A DNA stretch of 64,000 bases, taken from assembly GCA_026984795.1 (NCBI GenBank), contig JALSRK010000072.1, forward strand, positions 49,396 through 113,395, given 5' to 3'. The position numbers and the translations under genes are program-made. Below are positions 33,410-44,317 of the stretch, piece after piece; the first letter of the stretch is position 1; each line of letters begins with the position of its first letter. The notes under the pieces are model-generated. The model made no database searches, was not told where the DNA came from, and was given only the letters and a program-made list of their open reading frames with translations. The stretch is from Solibacteraceae bacterium. GTDB lineage: Bacteria > Acidobacteriota > Terriglobia > Bryobacterales > Bryobacteraceae.

Positions 33410-35929
33410 CTATCGTTTCTCGCCAAGGGTCTTAGCGGCGCTCACGAAGTTGGCGAGCAGCCGGTAGGCCCCGGGCACGCCGGCTGGCAGTTGCCGGAAG
33501 AGCGAGAGTCCGGTGTAGATGAAGACGCCCTTGCCGTAGCGGGCCACCAGCGTGGAGCCGCGCAGGGCCTCTTCGCCAGGATCGGCCGACTCGAACAGCG
33601 GGGTGTAGTGTTCGTCCCAGCGGGCGGCGAAGTAGAGGCCGCGCTCCTGGACCCAGCCGTCGAAGTCCTCCGGAACGATGCGGTTGGGGCTGGTGAGCAC
33701 CGGGTGGTCCGGCGCCAGGAACCGGACGGGCGCTTCCTCGACGCTGACCCGGCCGCGGCCGATCTGGAGCGGATAGGGGCCCAGGCGCCCGAGCACGTCT
33801 TCGGCTCCGGTGAAGAAGCGCCGGGGCTGGACGTTGTACTGGACGACGAGCGTGCCGCCGTGGCGGACGTATTCGAGCAAGCGCTGCTGGTTGGCGCGGA
33901 GATCGGCGCGGACGTTGTAGGCGCGCACGCCGGTGACGATGGCGTCGAAGCGGCCGAGGTCACCGTGGGCGAGATCTTCGGTGGTGAGGAGGACGACATC
34001 GCAGCCGAGCTGGCGCAGCGCGGCGGGAACCTCGTCTCCCGCTCCCATGACGTAGCCGACCGTGCGGGCGAGCACGTGGGCGGCGGCGCGGACGAGGGCC
34101 GCCCGGGCAGGCAGGACGAGCGTCTGCAACGGGATGTGCTCGTAGTCGATGACGTGGACCCCGGAGGAGATGCGCCGTCCGCCCACGACGGCCTCGGCCC
34201 CGATGGGGAAGCGTCCCGGCCGGCCGGCGGGCGTGAGGCGGAACTCGACGGTGGTGGTTTCGCCGGCCCGCTCGATGCGGAAGGGCAGCTCGGGCTTCTC
34301 GGCCCGCCAGCCCTCGGGGACGCCGGTGAGCCGCACTAGGCCCTCGGCGCCGCCCACCTTCGCCGTCAGCTCGAGTTCGACGGTCTTCGGCTGCGCGCCG
34401 GGGAACAGGATGGCCGGCTCGGCGAAGGCGATGGAGACCGGGGGAACCACGGCCACCGGGCGGACCCGTTCGCCCAGGACACGATCGACCCAGCGGCGCC
34501 GCAGCGGCCGCTCCAGCGTGATGCGCTCGCCCGCGATGCGGAGCGTGAAGCGCCCGGTGCGGACCGGTGGAGTGTCGGCGGTTCCGATCATGGCGGGATC
34601 GCTGATCCGGTAGACCGCGCCGTCCTTCGGCTCCCGCAGCCACCAGGCCGTGGTGTACGGCTCGTTGGGCGGGACCCGCCATTTCCATTCGACGCGGCGG
34701 GGCCGGTTGTATTCGAGCGCAGCCTTCACCTCGCGTTGTTCGGCGCCAAAGGTAAACTCCAGCCATTCGACTTCGATGGGTGAGCGGTTCAGCGCCACCG
34801 CCGAGACGTCCACCTCGGATCCGGGCGTCACGTCGCCCGAGGCGGCGGTCACGTCGAGCCACAGGCCGGCCACGAGAGCCAGCGTCTCGTCCAGCTCGCG
34901 GAGTTTGAGAGGGATCCAGGCATCGTCCAGGGCGGCCATCTTCCTCCGGGCCTCGACCAGCAGCGGGACGATCTCCCACGGCGCTTCCGGCTTGAACTCT
35001 TCGATGGCGCGCTCGAGCAACTCGCCCACCGCCCGGCCGCCCTTCACCCGGTTCCACGAGGTATCGATGCCCTCCATCAGATCCCGGCGGGCCGGCTCTC
35101 CGGCGACGGTCAACAGGCTGTTGACCACCGAGCCCTTCCGCCGGGGGGCGCCGAAGCCCTGGCTGCGGTGCATGCTGCGGCTGACGCCGGCGATCTCGGC
35201 GTAGGAGAAGCCCAGCACGGGGTTGAACTCGCCGGCGTCGATCTCGACGTTCGCCTTCTCACCGCCCTCGGTGAAGCGGCCCCGCTGGAACGAGAAGACG
35301 TTCCAGAGGACGCGCCGGGCCCGCCAGGGCTTCACCCAGCGGAGCTGCTCGGGGAAACGGGCCGGGTCGGCGGCGGCCTCGAACGCTTCTTTGGCCAGGA
35401 TGGCGGAGGCCTGATGGTGGCCGTGGCCGTCCCGTGGCGTGCCGGAGAAGCGCAGGACGATGACATCGGGCCGCAGCTTGCGGACGATCCAGACGATGTC
35501 GCCGAGGACCCGCTCCTTGCCCCACTTGCGCAGGGTCTCCGCGGCCGTCTTCGAGTAGCCGAAGTCGATGGCCCGGGTGAAGTACTGCTCGGCTCCGTCG
35601 ATGCGGCGGGCGGCGAGCAGCTCCTGGGTGCGGATCACGCCCATCAGGTCACCCTGCTCCGGCCCGATGAGGTTCTGGCCGCCTTCGCCACGGGTCAGCG
35701 AGAGATAGGCGGTGCGGTAATGGTGTCCCCGGGCGAGCCAGGCCAGCAGGGCGGTGTTCTCGTCGTCGGGATGAGCGGCGACCATGAGGACCGTTCCCAG
35801 GGTGTTGAGCCGCTGAAGCGCCTGTTTGATGGCCGCCGTACCGGCCGGGGCGTGTTGGGCGTGGCCGAGGGGCGCGAGGGCGCAAATGAGAACAATGCCG
35901 ATCCAGGTGCGCAGGCGGTAGTCCCTCAT
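33410..35929 (-). CDS. Exported PIG-L/LmbE-type deacetylase with long C-terminal extension
   Basis: 839 residues. Signal peptide to about residue 24 ('CALAPLGHAQ'). Residues 45-300 form the LmbE fold with the zinc motif 'AHPDDEN' (52-58) and 'DGHGHHQAS' (167-175). Beta-sandwich-like segments follow, and residues about 620-830 resemble a class I glutamine amidotransferase-like/ThuA-type flavodoxin domain ('DAIVTGVRAYNVRADLRANQQRLLEYVRHGGTLVVQYN'). LmbE proteins remove N-acetyl groups from sugars. Family and signal suggest periplasmic deacetylation of an amino sugar whose product the downstream SSS symporter may import; this last point is inference. Confidence 0.88.
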   Translation of the reverse strand: MRDYRLRTWIGIVLICALAPLGHAQHAPAGTAAIKQALQRLNTLGTVLMVAAHPDDENTALLAWLARGHHYRTAYLSLTRGEGGQNLIGPEQGDLMGVIRTQELLAARRIDGAEQYFTRAIDFGYSKTAAETLRKWGKERVLGDIVWIVRKLRPDVIVLRFSGTPRDGHGHHQASAILAKEAFEAAADPARFPEQLRWVKPWRARRVLWNVFSFQRGRFTEGGEKANVEIDAGEFNPVLGFSYAEIAGVSRSMHRSQGFGAPRRKGSVVNSLLTVAGEPARRDLMEGIDTSWNRVKGGRAVGELLERAIEEFKPEAPWEIVPLLVEARRKMAALDDAWIPLKLRELDETLALVAGLWLDVTAASGDVTPGSEVDVSAVALNRSPIEVEWLEFTFGAEQREVKAALEYNRPRRVEWKWRVPPNEPYTTAWWLREPKDGAVYRISDPAMIGTADTPPVRTGRFTLRIAGERITLERPLRRRWVDRVLGERVRPVAVVPPVSIAFAEPAILFPGAQPKTVELELTAKVGGAEGLVRLTGVPEGWRAEKPELPFRIERAGETTTVEFRLTPAGRPGRFPIGAEAVVGGRRISSGVHVIDYEHIPLQTLVLPARAALVRAAAHVLARTVGYVMGAGDEVPAALRQLGCDVVLLTTEDLAHGDLGRFDAIVTGVRAYNVRADLRANQQRLLEYVRHGGTLVVQYNVQPRRFFTGAEDVLGRLGPYPLQIGRGRVSVEEAPVRFLAPDHPVLTSPNRIVPEDFDGWVQERGLYFAARWDEHYTPLFESADPGEEALRGSTLVARYGKGVFIYTGLSLFRQLPAGVPGAYRLLANFVSAAKTLGEKR

Positions 35930-35944
35930 GAGCGTGTTTTCACC

Positions 35945-35950
35945 AGTCTA
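35945..35950 (-). promoter_or_regulatory. -10 box of the PIG-L gene
   Basis: On the minus strand TAGACT (within GGATAGACTGG) with 15 nt to the ATG at 35929, predicting a leader of about 8 nt. Confidence 0.4.
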
Positions 35951-36025
35951 TCCAAAAGGAAACGTGCGGCCGGCCGTCCGGTGACGAGGGGAGCCGCGCA
36001 GGGGCGGGCCGAGGGTCGCTCCTAC

Positions 36026-36057
36026 AAAAATGGCCGGGGAGTTTGCCGCTCCCCGGC
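36026..36057 (-). terminator. Intrinsic terminator of the radical SAM gene
   Basis: Read on the minus strand: GCCGGGGAG, loop CGGCAAA, CTCCCCGGC, then CATTTTTG. A perfect 9-bp GC-rich stem followed by a T5 tract, about 67 nt after the radical SAM stop codon. A second hairpin (GCCGGCG/CGCCGGC at 36084-36110) lies between. Confidence 0.8.
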
Positions 36058-36123
36058 TCAACTGGCAGCCTGCTGTGCGAACAGCCGGCGAACCCGTACG
36101 GCCCGCCGGCAAGACCCCGTGAA

Positions 36124-38241
<2,118 letters not shown>

Positions 38242-38364
38242 CTGTTGAAAACTCCCCGGCGGCTTCCCCACGCCCCTGGTAGGGCTGCGGGCTGGCCGCT
38301 CCTTGTTCGAATCATGGAAGGACCGGGTGGGTCCCCTCTGAGCGACTGCTGCCAGTCTCTTTAA

Positions 38365-38370
38365 ACTATA
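38365..38370 (-). promoter_or_regulatory. Candidate -10 box for the radical SAM gene
   Basis: TATAGT on the minus strand in the AT-rich patch CACATATAGTTTAAAG, about 125 nt before the ATG. No clear -35 box. Confidence 0.35.
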
Positions 38371-38536
38371 TGTGAGCCTCCGGCGCCCGGCTACGCAAAT
38401 CCATCAAAACGTTGATATTGTGGGCCGTACGGCGATATCCGGGTGTGAATGGCGTGCAGCGGAGCGGCAAGGTCGTTGCACGAGGAGGTCCCCGAGGGGA
38501 GGCCGAAGCCCGGCCGCGGGCGGTGCGAAGCGTCCG

Positions 38537-39583
38537 ATGTCTCGAGTAACGTCCAGCCGTGTCAAGGAGTTGGCCCGGGCCTGCGGGTTCGATCTGGCGG
38601 GGATCGCCGCGGCTACGCCCGTGCCCGAGGCCGATTGGTTCCAGCGGTGGGCGGCTTCGGGCATGGCTGGGGAGATGGCCTATCTCACTGATCACCGGGC
38701 GGATATCCGGCGCGATCCCCGGCGCCTGCTGGCCTCGGCCAGGTCAGTGATCTGCGTGGGGAAGCTCTACCGGGGGCCCGAACCGCTCTCCACTGAGTTC
38801 GACGCTTCCGAACGGGCCTGGATCTCGCGGTACGCCTGGGGCGAGGACTACCACCGCGTCCTGCGCCGGGGCCTGCGGCGGCTGGCGCGGCGGCTCGAGG
38901 CCGAAGCCGGGAGTTTCGATTGGCGTATCGCGGTGGACACCGCCCCGTTTCTCGACGCCGCCTACGCCCGGCACGCGGGGCTGGGCTGGGTCGGCAAGAA
39001 TACCTGCCTGATCAACGAGAAGCAGGGCTCCTGGTTCTTCCTCGGGGCGCTGCTCGTCTCGCTCGAGCTGGAGCCGGAGGCGCCGCCGCCGGAGCGCTGC
39101 GGCTCCTGTACCCGCTGCATCGAGGCCTGCCCGACGCAGGCCATCGTTCCCGATCCGGCCGCTCCGCTGGGCTGGTCCGTGGACGCGCGGCGCTGCATCT
39201 CCTACCTGACGATCGAGCTGCGAGGCGCGATCCCGGAGGAGCTGCGCGAGCCGATGGGCCGCCACGTTTTCGGCTGCGACATCTGCCAGGACGTCTGCCC
39301 GTGGAACCGGCGGGCCCCGGCGAACCGCGACGCGGCTTTCGCCCCGCGGCAGTTCGCTCCGCCGCTCGAGCGGCTGGCCGCGCTGACCGAAGAAGAGTTC
39401 CGGGAGATGTTCCGCGGCACTCCAGTGACCCGGGCGCGCTACCGCGGATTCCTGCGCAACGTGGCCGTGGCGATGGGCAACCGCCGCGATGCGGCCTATC
39501 GCCCGGCCCTCGAACGCCTCGCCGCTTCCGCCGATCCGGTCGTCGCCGAACACGCCCGATGGGCGTTACGGCGGCTAGACTGA
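38537..39583 (+). CDS. queG: Epoxyqueuosine reductase QueG
   Basis: 348 residues from the ATG at 38537; upstream in-frame sequence to 38372 is not family-like. Two ferredoxin-type cluster motifs are present, 'CGSCTRCIEACPTQAI' and 'CDICQDVCPWN', after the cobalamin-binding N-terminal region ('ARHAGLGWVGKNTCLINEKQGSWFFLG'). C-terminal residues form a short HEAT-like repeat ('ALERLAASADPVVAEHARWALRRL'). QueG reduces epoxyqueuosine to queuosine in tRNA using cobalamin and Fe-S clusters. Length matches the family. The TPR gene follows after 7 nt. Confidence 0.95.
   Translation: MSRVTSSRVKELARACGFDLAGIAAATPVPEADWFQRWAASGMAGEMAYLTDHRADIRRDPRRLLASARSVICVGKLYRGPEPLSTEFDASERAWISRYAWGEDYHRVLRRGLRRLARRLEAEAGSFDWRIAVDTAPFLDAAYARHAGLGWVGKNTCLINEKQGSWFFLGALLVSLELEPEAPPPERCGSCTRCIEACPTQAIVPDPAAPLGWSVDARRCISYLTIELRGAIPEELREPMGRHVFGCDICQDVCPWNRRAPANRDAAFAPRQFAPPLERLAALTEEEFREMFRGTPVTRARYRGFLRNVAVAMGNRRDAAYRPALERLAASADPVVAEHARWALRRLD
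39576..39581 (+). promoter_or_regulatory. Candidate -10 box for the TPR protein gene
   Basis: TAGACT overlaps the queG stop codon and lies 9 nt before the ATG at 39591. It matches the TAnnnT boxes seen next to several other starts here. Confidence 0.3.
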
Positions 39584-39590
39584 AAAAGAG

Positions 39591-40772
39591 ATGACGCGGC
39601 GTGCGGCGCTTCTGTTCGTCTTCGCCGCGCTGCTGCCGGCCGCCGCCGAGGATCCTGCCGCCGAGGGCTTCGACCACCTCTTCAATCTCGAATACGACGA
39701 GGCGCTGGCTGTCTTCCAGCGTCTGGCGGCGCAGGAACCGGACAATCCGGAATATCAGAACGACATCGCCGCGACCCTTTTGTACCGGGAGCTGTTCCGC
39801 GCCGGGGCTCTGGAAAGTGAGCTGGTCAGCGGGACCAACCCGTTTCTCCGCCGGCCGAAGATGCAGCCGCCGCCTGAAGTCCGCGAAGCCTTCCAGCGTG
39901 CTGTGGCGCGCTCGCTGGAGTTGACGGGCGAACGGCTGGAGCGGAACCGGGACGACGTCGAGGCCCTCTACTTCCGCGGCACCGCCCTGGCGGTCCAGGC
40001 GAACTGGGACTTTCTCGTCCGCAAGGCATGGCTGGACGCGCTGCGCGCCGCCACCCAGTCGCGGAAGCTCCACCAGCGGATCCTCAGGCTGGACCCGGAC
40101 AATGTCGATGCCATGCTGATTCCCGGCATTCACGAATACGTGGTCGGGAGCCTGCCCTGGTACTGGAAGCTGCTCGGGTGCCTGGCCGGGTTCCGGGGCA
40201 ACAAGGCCAAGGGCATTCAGATGATCGAGCGGGTAGCCCGGGAGGGCGACCGCCAGCGGGACAACGCCCGGTTCCTGCTCGCCGCCGTCTACCGGCGGGA
40301 GCGCCGCCCTCAGGATGCGATCCCGCTGCTCGAGGATCTCATCCGGGACTTCCCTCGCAACTACTTGCTGCGCATGGAGATGGTCCAGATGTACAGCGAC
40401 CTGGGTGAAAAGCAGAAGGCCCTGGCGGTGGTGCGCGAAATCGAGCGGCTCAAAAGAGAAGGCGCGCCGGGCTATGACCGGATGCCTTGGCACAAGCTCT
40501 GGTACACACGCGGCACGCTGCTGTTCTGGTACATGGATCTGGACCAGGCGCTCGAGGACTTCCAGCGGCTCACCGCCGTGGCCAGCGAGCTTCCCCTGCA
40601 TCAGGCGCAACTCGCCTGGTTCCGGCTGGGGCAGACGCTCGATCTGCTCGGCCGCCGGGCGGAGGCCCTCGATGCTTACCGGAAGGCCATCGCCCTGGCT
40701 CCGGACTCCGAGCGCGCCCGGCAAGCGCGGCGCTATCTGAAGAAGCCCTGTACGATGAGGAGCCGGAAATGA
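39591..40772 (+). CDS. Exported TPR-repeat protein
   Basis: 393 residues. A signal peptide (residues 3-19, 'RAALLFVFAALLPAAAED') is followed by tetratricopeptide-like helices from about residue 25 ('AEGFDHLFNLEYDEALAVFQRLAAQEPDNPEY') to the end ('GRRAEALDAYRKAIALAPDSERARQARRYLKK'). A hydrophobic segment near 175-190 ('VVGSLPWYWKLLGCLAGF') interrupts the repeats. It probably acts in the periplasm as a protein-interaction module. It follows queG by 7 nt and may be co-transcribed with it. Function is unknown. Confidence 0.82.
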   Translation: MTRRAALLFVFAALLPAAAEDPAAEGFDHLFNLEYDEALAVFQRLAAQEPDNPEYQNDIAATLLYRELFRAGALESELVSGTNPFLRRPKMQPPPEVREAFQRAVARSLELTGERLERNRDDVEALYFRGTALAVQANWDFLVRKAWLDALRAATQSRKLHQRILRLDPDNVDAMLIPGIHEYVVGSLPWYWKLLGCLAGFRGNKAKGIQMIERVAREGDRQRDNARFLLAAVYRRERRPQDAIPLLEDLIRDFPRNYLLRMEMVQMYSDLGEKQKALAVVREIERLKREGAPGYDRMPWHKLWYTRGTLLFWYMDLDQALEDFQRLTAVASELPLHQAQLAWFRLGQTLDLLGRRAEALDAYRKAIALAPDSERARQARRYLKKPCTMRSRK

Positions 40773-41201
40773 TCACCGAGAACGCCGGACCGACTCGGGC
40801 CTTTCGACCGTTTTGGAGGAAGGCGGCTTGCGGAGTGAGGACGGCCGAGGCAGGAGGGCGGCGACTTCGCCGAGCAGGTCGGCGACGTCGAAGGGCTCCC
40901 GGATCACCGGACAGCCGTTCCGGCGGGCCTTCCGCTCGAGGCGCTGAGGATACGGGCTGCGGGAAAGGAACAGGACGGCGGCTTCCGGGGAGCTCTCGCG
41001 GAGGCGGGAGGTCAGTTCCAGCCCGCTGCACCCCGGCAGGCGCAGTTCGGTAATCAACAGATCGACCTTGCGCCGCGCCGCCAGCGGCAAGGCTCTGCCG
41101 GCGCTTCCCGCTTCCAGCACACGGTGTCCTGATCGGCGCAATCCGGCGGCAATCAACGTTCGCAGGATCTTTTCGTCGTTCACCAACAGAATTGTCGCCA
41201 A
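40773..41201 (-). CDS. Degenerate receiver-domain protein (CheY-like)
   Basis: 142 residues. The fold is a receiver domain ('ILLVNDEKILRTLIAAGLRRSGHRVLEAGSA', 'VDLLITELRLPGCSGLEL', 'PVIREPFDVADLL'). The phosphoacceptor Asp is replaced by Glu (E52 in 'LITELRLPG') and the invariant Lys by Arg (R101 in 'IREPF'); the acidic pair is D9-E10 in 'VNDE'. It is therefore unlikely to be switched by ordinary Asp phosphorylation and may be a constitutive or non-canonical receiver. It starts at a TTG codon with GGAGG 6 nt upstream. There is no output domain, and no histidine kinase is nearby. Confidence 0.82.
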   Translation of the reverse strand: MATILLVNDEKILRTLIAAGLRRSGHRVLEAGSAGRALPLAARRKVDLLITELRLPGCSGLELTSRLRESSPEAAVLFLSRSPYPQRLERKARRNGCPVIREPFDVADLLGEVAALLPRPSSLRKPPSSKTVERPESVRRSR

Positions 41202-41221
41202 CGCGGCCTCCGGGCCTCACC

Positions 41222-41227
41222 ATCATA
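41222..41227 (-). promoter_or_regulatory. -10 box of the degenerate receiver gene
   Basis: TATGAT on the minus strand (in GGGTTATGATGG), 20 nt before the TTG start. The Shine-Dalgarno GGAGG lies between. Confidence 0.35.
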
Positions 41228-41243
41228 ACCCGGCCCGGGTTGC

Positions 41244-42821
41244 TCAGGGTTCGATGAGAGAACGGGGCAGGTGCCGGAGACTGTCGATCCGCAACGCAAT
41301 TTCCGTCTCGACGGACTCGGTTTCCAGCCGGTTGAAGTCGTCGGTGATGACCTTTCCGTCGGCGACACAAGGCTGGAAGAGAAGGTCGCGGAATGATTCC
41401 AGAGCACCGAGGATTTGCGGCGGCGATGTCCAGTTCTGCGGCAGCTCCAGCGGGGCTGCGGAGGCGAACAGCACGACGTTCGAGAGGGTCCGGCCGCTTC
41501 CCGTGGAGACGGCGCGCAGATGGGGGAACAAAGGCTTCAGCGTCGCGGCCGTATCGCAGACGATCGGCGAGTTTCTGCCGTTCACAACCAGATTGATGGC
41601 CACCACGCCCCCGGGGGCCATGCGGGCCCGCACTTGTTTCATGGCCTCCAAGGAGAGCAGGTGGGACGGCACCTTGCCACCGAGGAAAGCGTCGAAGATC
41701 ACGAAGTCATACGGGCCGGTCGGCCGGCTCAGAAAGAGCCGGCCGTCTCCGATCACGATGTCACACTCGTCCTCAGAGATACCGAAGTAGCGGCGAGCCA
41801 CCGCCGCGACTTTAGGGTCGATCTCCACCGCCGTGGTTCGGATCCCGAACGCGTTCAGTATATGGACCATGTCCCCGCCGCCGAGCCCCAGCAGGAGCGC
41901 CGTCCGGGCCTGCGGCCGGAAGTTGGGCAGGGCAGCGAAGAGCGGAATGTGCGGCATCACCGGCGTCCCGGTGGAGATGCTCTGCGCGTTATGACAAAGC
42001 CCATCGATGAGGAGGTAGCGTACGTCGCCGCGGTCGGCCACCCGCACCGGGCCATAAAAACTCGGCAAGTTCACGAGAATTTTGTAGCCGCCGTCCTGCC
42101 AGGTTTTCCTCGGTTTCAGCCATCCGGAGGAAAAGGCCGCAGTGAAGCATAGAGCCGCGAGGACCACCGCCAGTGCGGCGCCCTTCCTGCGCTCGATCAG
42201 GCGAACGCCGGCCAAGGCGGCCAGCGCCACGGCGATGACCCGGCACACGGTGGTCACCGAGACGTGCGGAAACAGAACGAACCCTGCCGTCAGGGCTCCG
42301 GCGATGCCGCCGGCGGTGGACCAGGCATAAACGGCGCCCGACGAGCGTCCCACCGTGTTCAGGCTCGTTACCGCCAGCTTCACCGCCACCGGCGTTATCG
42401 ACCCGATGAGCAGCAGGGCCGGCCCGAAGGCGGCCAGGGCCGCGGCGAGGGCTCCCGCCTGGTAGTTCCACATCACCAGCCAAGGAGATAGAGACTTCAC
42501 CAGCGTCGGAGTCAGCGCCACCCACAGGGCCGATCCGACAGCGAGGATGTCGATCAGGCCAGGTTTTCCCTTGGCATCCGCCAGACGGCCCCCGATCCAG
42601 TAGCCCGCGGCCAGGGCCACCAGAGTCACGCCGATCAGCGCGGTCCAAACGTAGACATTATTTCCGAAATACGGCGACATAAGCCGCGTGCCCAGGATTT
42701 CGATGATCAGCGTGGCCGCTCCGGTGAGGAAGACGGTGGGCAGAAGAAGGCGGTCAGGCGCGGCGGCCGATGGCACAGGGGCGGCGTCCGGTCCCGTCAA
42801 TTGCTCCGGCTCGCGCATCAT
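41244..42821 (-). CDS. Membrane-anchored spermidine synthase-like protein (fused transporter/methyltransferase fold)
   Basis: 525 residues from the ATG at 42821. About seven or eight hydrophobic helices fill residues 20-260 ('LLLPTVFLTGAATLIIEILGTRLMSPYFGNNVYVWTALIG', a common start in this family). A SpeE-like Rossmann domain follows: 'TALLLGLGGGDMVHILNAFGIRTTAVEIDPKVAAVARRYFG' and 'DIVIGDGRLFL...YDFVIFDAF'. Such fused proteins are annotated as spermidine synthases or MFS-type, but polyamine synthesis is unproven. Upstream in-frame sequence to 42905 is polar and unlikely to be coding. The start lacks a Shine-Dalgarno; a TACGGT box sits 5 nt upstream. Confidence 0.85.
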   Translation of the reverse strand: MMREPEQLTGPDAAPVPSAAAPDRLLLPTVFLTGAATLIIEILGTRLMSPYFGNNVYVWTALIGVTLVALAAGYWIGGRLADAKGKPGLIDILAVGSALWVALTPTLVKSLSPWLVMWNYQAGALAAALAAFGPALLLIGSITPVAVKLAVTSLNTVGRSSGAVYAWSTAGGIAGALTAGFVLFPHVSVTTVCRVIAVALAALAGVRLIERRKGAALAVVLAALCFTAAFSSGWLKPRKTWQDGGYKILVNLPSFYGPVRVADRGDVRYLLIDGLCHNAQSISTGTPVMPHIPLFAALPNFRPQARTALLLGLGGGDMVHILNAFGIRTTAVEIDPKVAAVARRYFGISEDECDIVIGDGRLFLSRPTGPYDFVIFDAFLGGKVPSHLLSLEAMKQVRARMAPGGVVAINLVVNGRNSPIVCDTAATLKPLFPHLRAVSTGSGRTLSNVVLFASAAPLELPQNWTSPPQILGALESFRDLLFQPCVADGKVITDDFNRLETESVETEIALRIDSLRHLPRSLIEP

Positions 42822-43232
42822 CGGACACCGTACGCCAGGGTCTGATTTTATCACGTTCGATCCGAGGTTCCGCACCACTGCCCGCAAAATGTAACGAGCT
42901 TTCAATGAGTACTACAACACTCCACGAATCGGCAATATCAGCTTAATTCTGTAAGACCAGGGAACAACTTTCTTCGCTTTCCATGAATGGGTATGCGACG
43001 TGGCCGGGCGATCTCTCATGGGGGAGGCCGCCGGGAGCAGGCGCCGTTTCAGAGGCCACCCGCGTCCTCGAGACCTGGGCGGGGTTTCCACCGGCCTGGC
43101 CCCCCGCGGCTCAGCGGACCGGGAACGCCGCGGGCGGCGGCCGCGTCGAAACCAGTAGGCGCCCGGTTTGAAGGGTGTGGAAGTCGACCGGAGGAATCGA
43201 TATATCTATTGCTGGAGAGGGAACGACAAGCA
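42822..43232. other. Divergent intergenic region of about 410 nt
   Basis: 42889-42990 is clearly more AT-rich than the surroundings and 43190-43212 holds an AT-rich run containing TATATCTAT. This is likely promoter DNA for the gene to the right. No RNA gene, repeat or recognisable riboswitch was seen. Confidence 0.4.
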
Positions 43233-43850
43233 ATGAAGGTGATCGGCGATCGGCAATTCGTCGAGGTGCCGGGCGAGGCGACGCACGAGCTGCCGCCGTT
43301 GCTTGTCCGCAGGCGCCCTGAAGTGGAGCGCCTCGACAAAGTGATGAGAATGGCCCAGAGCCTCGTTGAACAAGAGGATCTGGTGCGGGCGCCGGAGGCC
43401 GCATTCGAAGAGTCGCAGCTCGAGTTCGAGCGGCGGCGGATGGATCTGGCGGTGAACCTGGTCGAGCAGTACCTGGCCTTCCTATCGCATTGGCAGTGGG
43501 GACACGACATTCTCGAATGGATCCGCCAGTGCGAGCTGACCTTCGAAACCAGCAAGGCGCTGAGGACGCTGTTACGGCCGGACGTCTGGCCGCACGCCGG
43601 ACGGAGCAGCTTCGTCCGGCTGCTGGAAGACAAGGAAGTCCCGCACGCGAACGTGGAATTGAGCCAGGCCGTAGGCCTGCGCCTGACCTTCCGCCAGCCG
43701 CCCCCGCTGGAGTGTTTCTCGGACCAGTTCCTCTTCTATCTGAACTCTCCGGTGGCTGCTTCGGCTTATGAAGCCTGGGCGGCGCGCAGTCCCAAGCCAC
43801 ACGCCTCGCTGCCCCCGGAGCGGTTCCTGATCCGGGTCGTTGCGATCTAG
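43233..43850 (+). CDS. Hypothetical protein, unrecognised family
   Basis: 205 residues from the ATG at 43233; the frame is open upstream but reads as low-complexity. GGAGAGGGAA is 8-17 nt before the ATG and could act as a Shine-Dalgarno. No signal peptide or membrane helix. The middle is helical and aromatic-rich ('VNLVEQYLAFLSHWQWGHDILEWIRQCELTFETSKALRTLL') and the end has 'RLTFRQPPPLECFSDQFLFYLNSPVAASAYEAW'. I do not recognise a domain. It stands alone between two divergent/convergent genes and has normal composition for this genome, so it is probably real and lineage-restricted. Confidence 0.6.
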   Translation: MKVIGDRQFVEVPGEATHELPPLLVRRRPEVERLDKVMRMAQSLVEQEDLVRAPEAAFEESQLEFERRRMDLAVNLVEQYLAFLSHWQWGHDILEWIRQCELTFETSKALRTLLRPDVWPHAGRSSFVRLLEDKEVPHANVELSQAVGLRLTFRQPPPLECFSDQFLFYLNSPVAASAYEAWAARSPKPHASLPPERFLIRVVAI

Positions 43851-43918
43851 TCCAACATTCCAGCGTCCCTCCGTTTCGCGGCGCCTGCGTCCCAACGGGG
43901 TGGGGACCGCCACACGTC

Positions 43919-44206
43919 TCAGGCTGCCAAGTGGTAAGTCCGGATATCAACCTCGCCGCTGAGCAACCCCCCGAGCTGCTGAAGGACGCTGGTGACGTGT
44001 TCGGTCTCGAGATGTGCGTCGAGAGCCTCGCGGCTGGCCCATTCTTCAACGAAGGTAAGATCGGCGGGCTCTTTGGTATTCTGCCACATCTCATACCGGA
44101 TGCAGCCCGCTTCCTTCCGGGTGGGTTCAATGAGGCTTGCCAGGAGCCGCTTTACTTCCTCCACCTTTTCCCGCTTCGCCGGGATGTGGGCGATCACCCT
44201 TACCAT
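43919..44206 (-). CDS. Antibiotic biosynthesis monooxygenase (ABM) domain protein
   Basis: 95 residues, the full length of a single-domain ABM/YgiN-type protein. 'RVIAHIPAKREKVEEVKRLLASLIEPTRKEAGCIRYEMWQN' and 'FVEEWASREALDAHLETEHV' are the standard ABM pattern, a dimeric ferredoxin-like fold. Members act as quinol or heme monooxygenases, or only as stress-related proteins. GGAGGA lies 8 nt before the ATG. It is divergent from the subtilase gene and appears monocistronic. Confidence 0.88.
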   Translation of the reverse strand: MVRVIAHIPAKREKVEEVKRLLASLIEPTRKEAGCIRYEMWQNTKEPADLTFVEEWASREALDAHLETEHVTSVLQQLGGLLSGEVDIRTYHLAA

Positions 44207-44317
44207 CTGCGGTATCCTCCTGCGCTCCAGTGTGGCAGAAGTCGCAGCCCCGGGGAGCAGCCCCGGCCGGTATGAGGTACGGGGAAGCCGCCACGTGGTA
44301 GAAAGTAAAAAGACGTT

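Noticed and set aside
38403..38416. ATCAA-AACG-TTGAT inverted repeat between the radical SAM and queG genes
   Set aside because: Only 5-bp arms in an AT-rich patch; expected by chance and not aligned with a clear promoter.
38424..38433. GCCGTACGGC palindrome upstream of queG
   Set aside because: Short GC-rich palindromes of this length are common in this sequence and there is no promoter around it.
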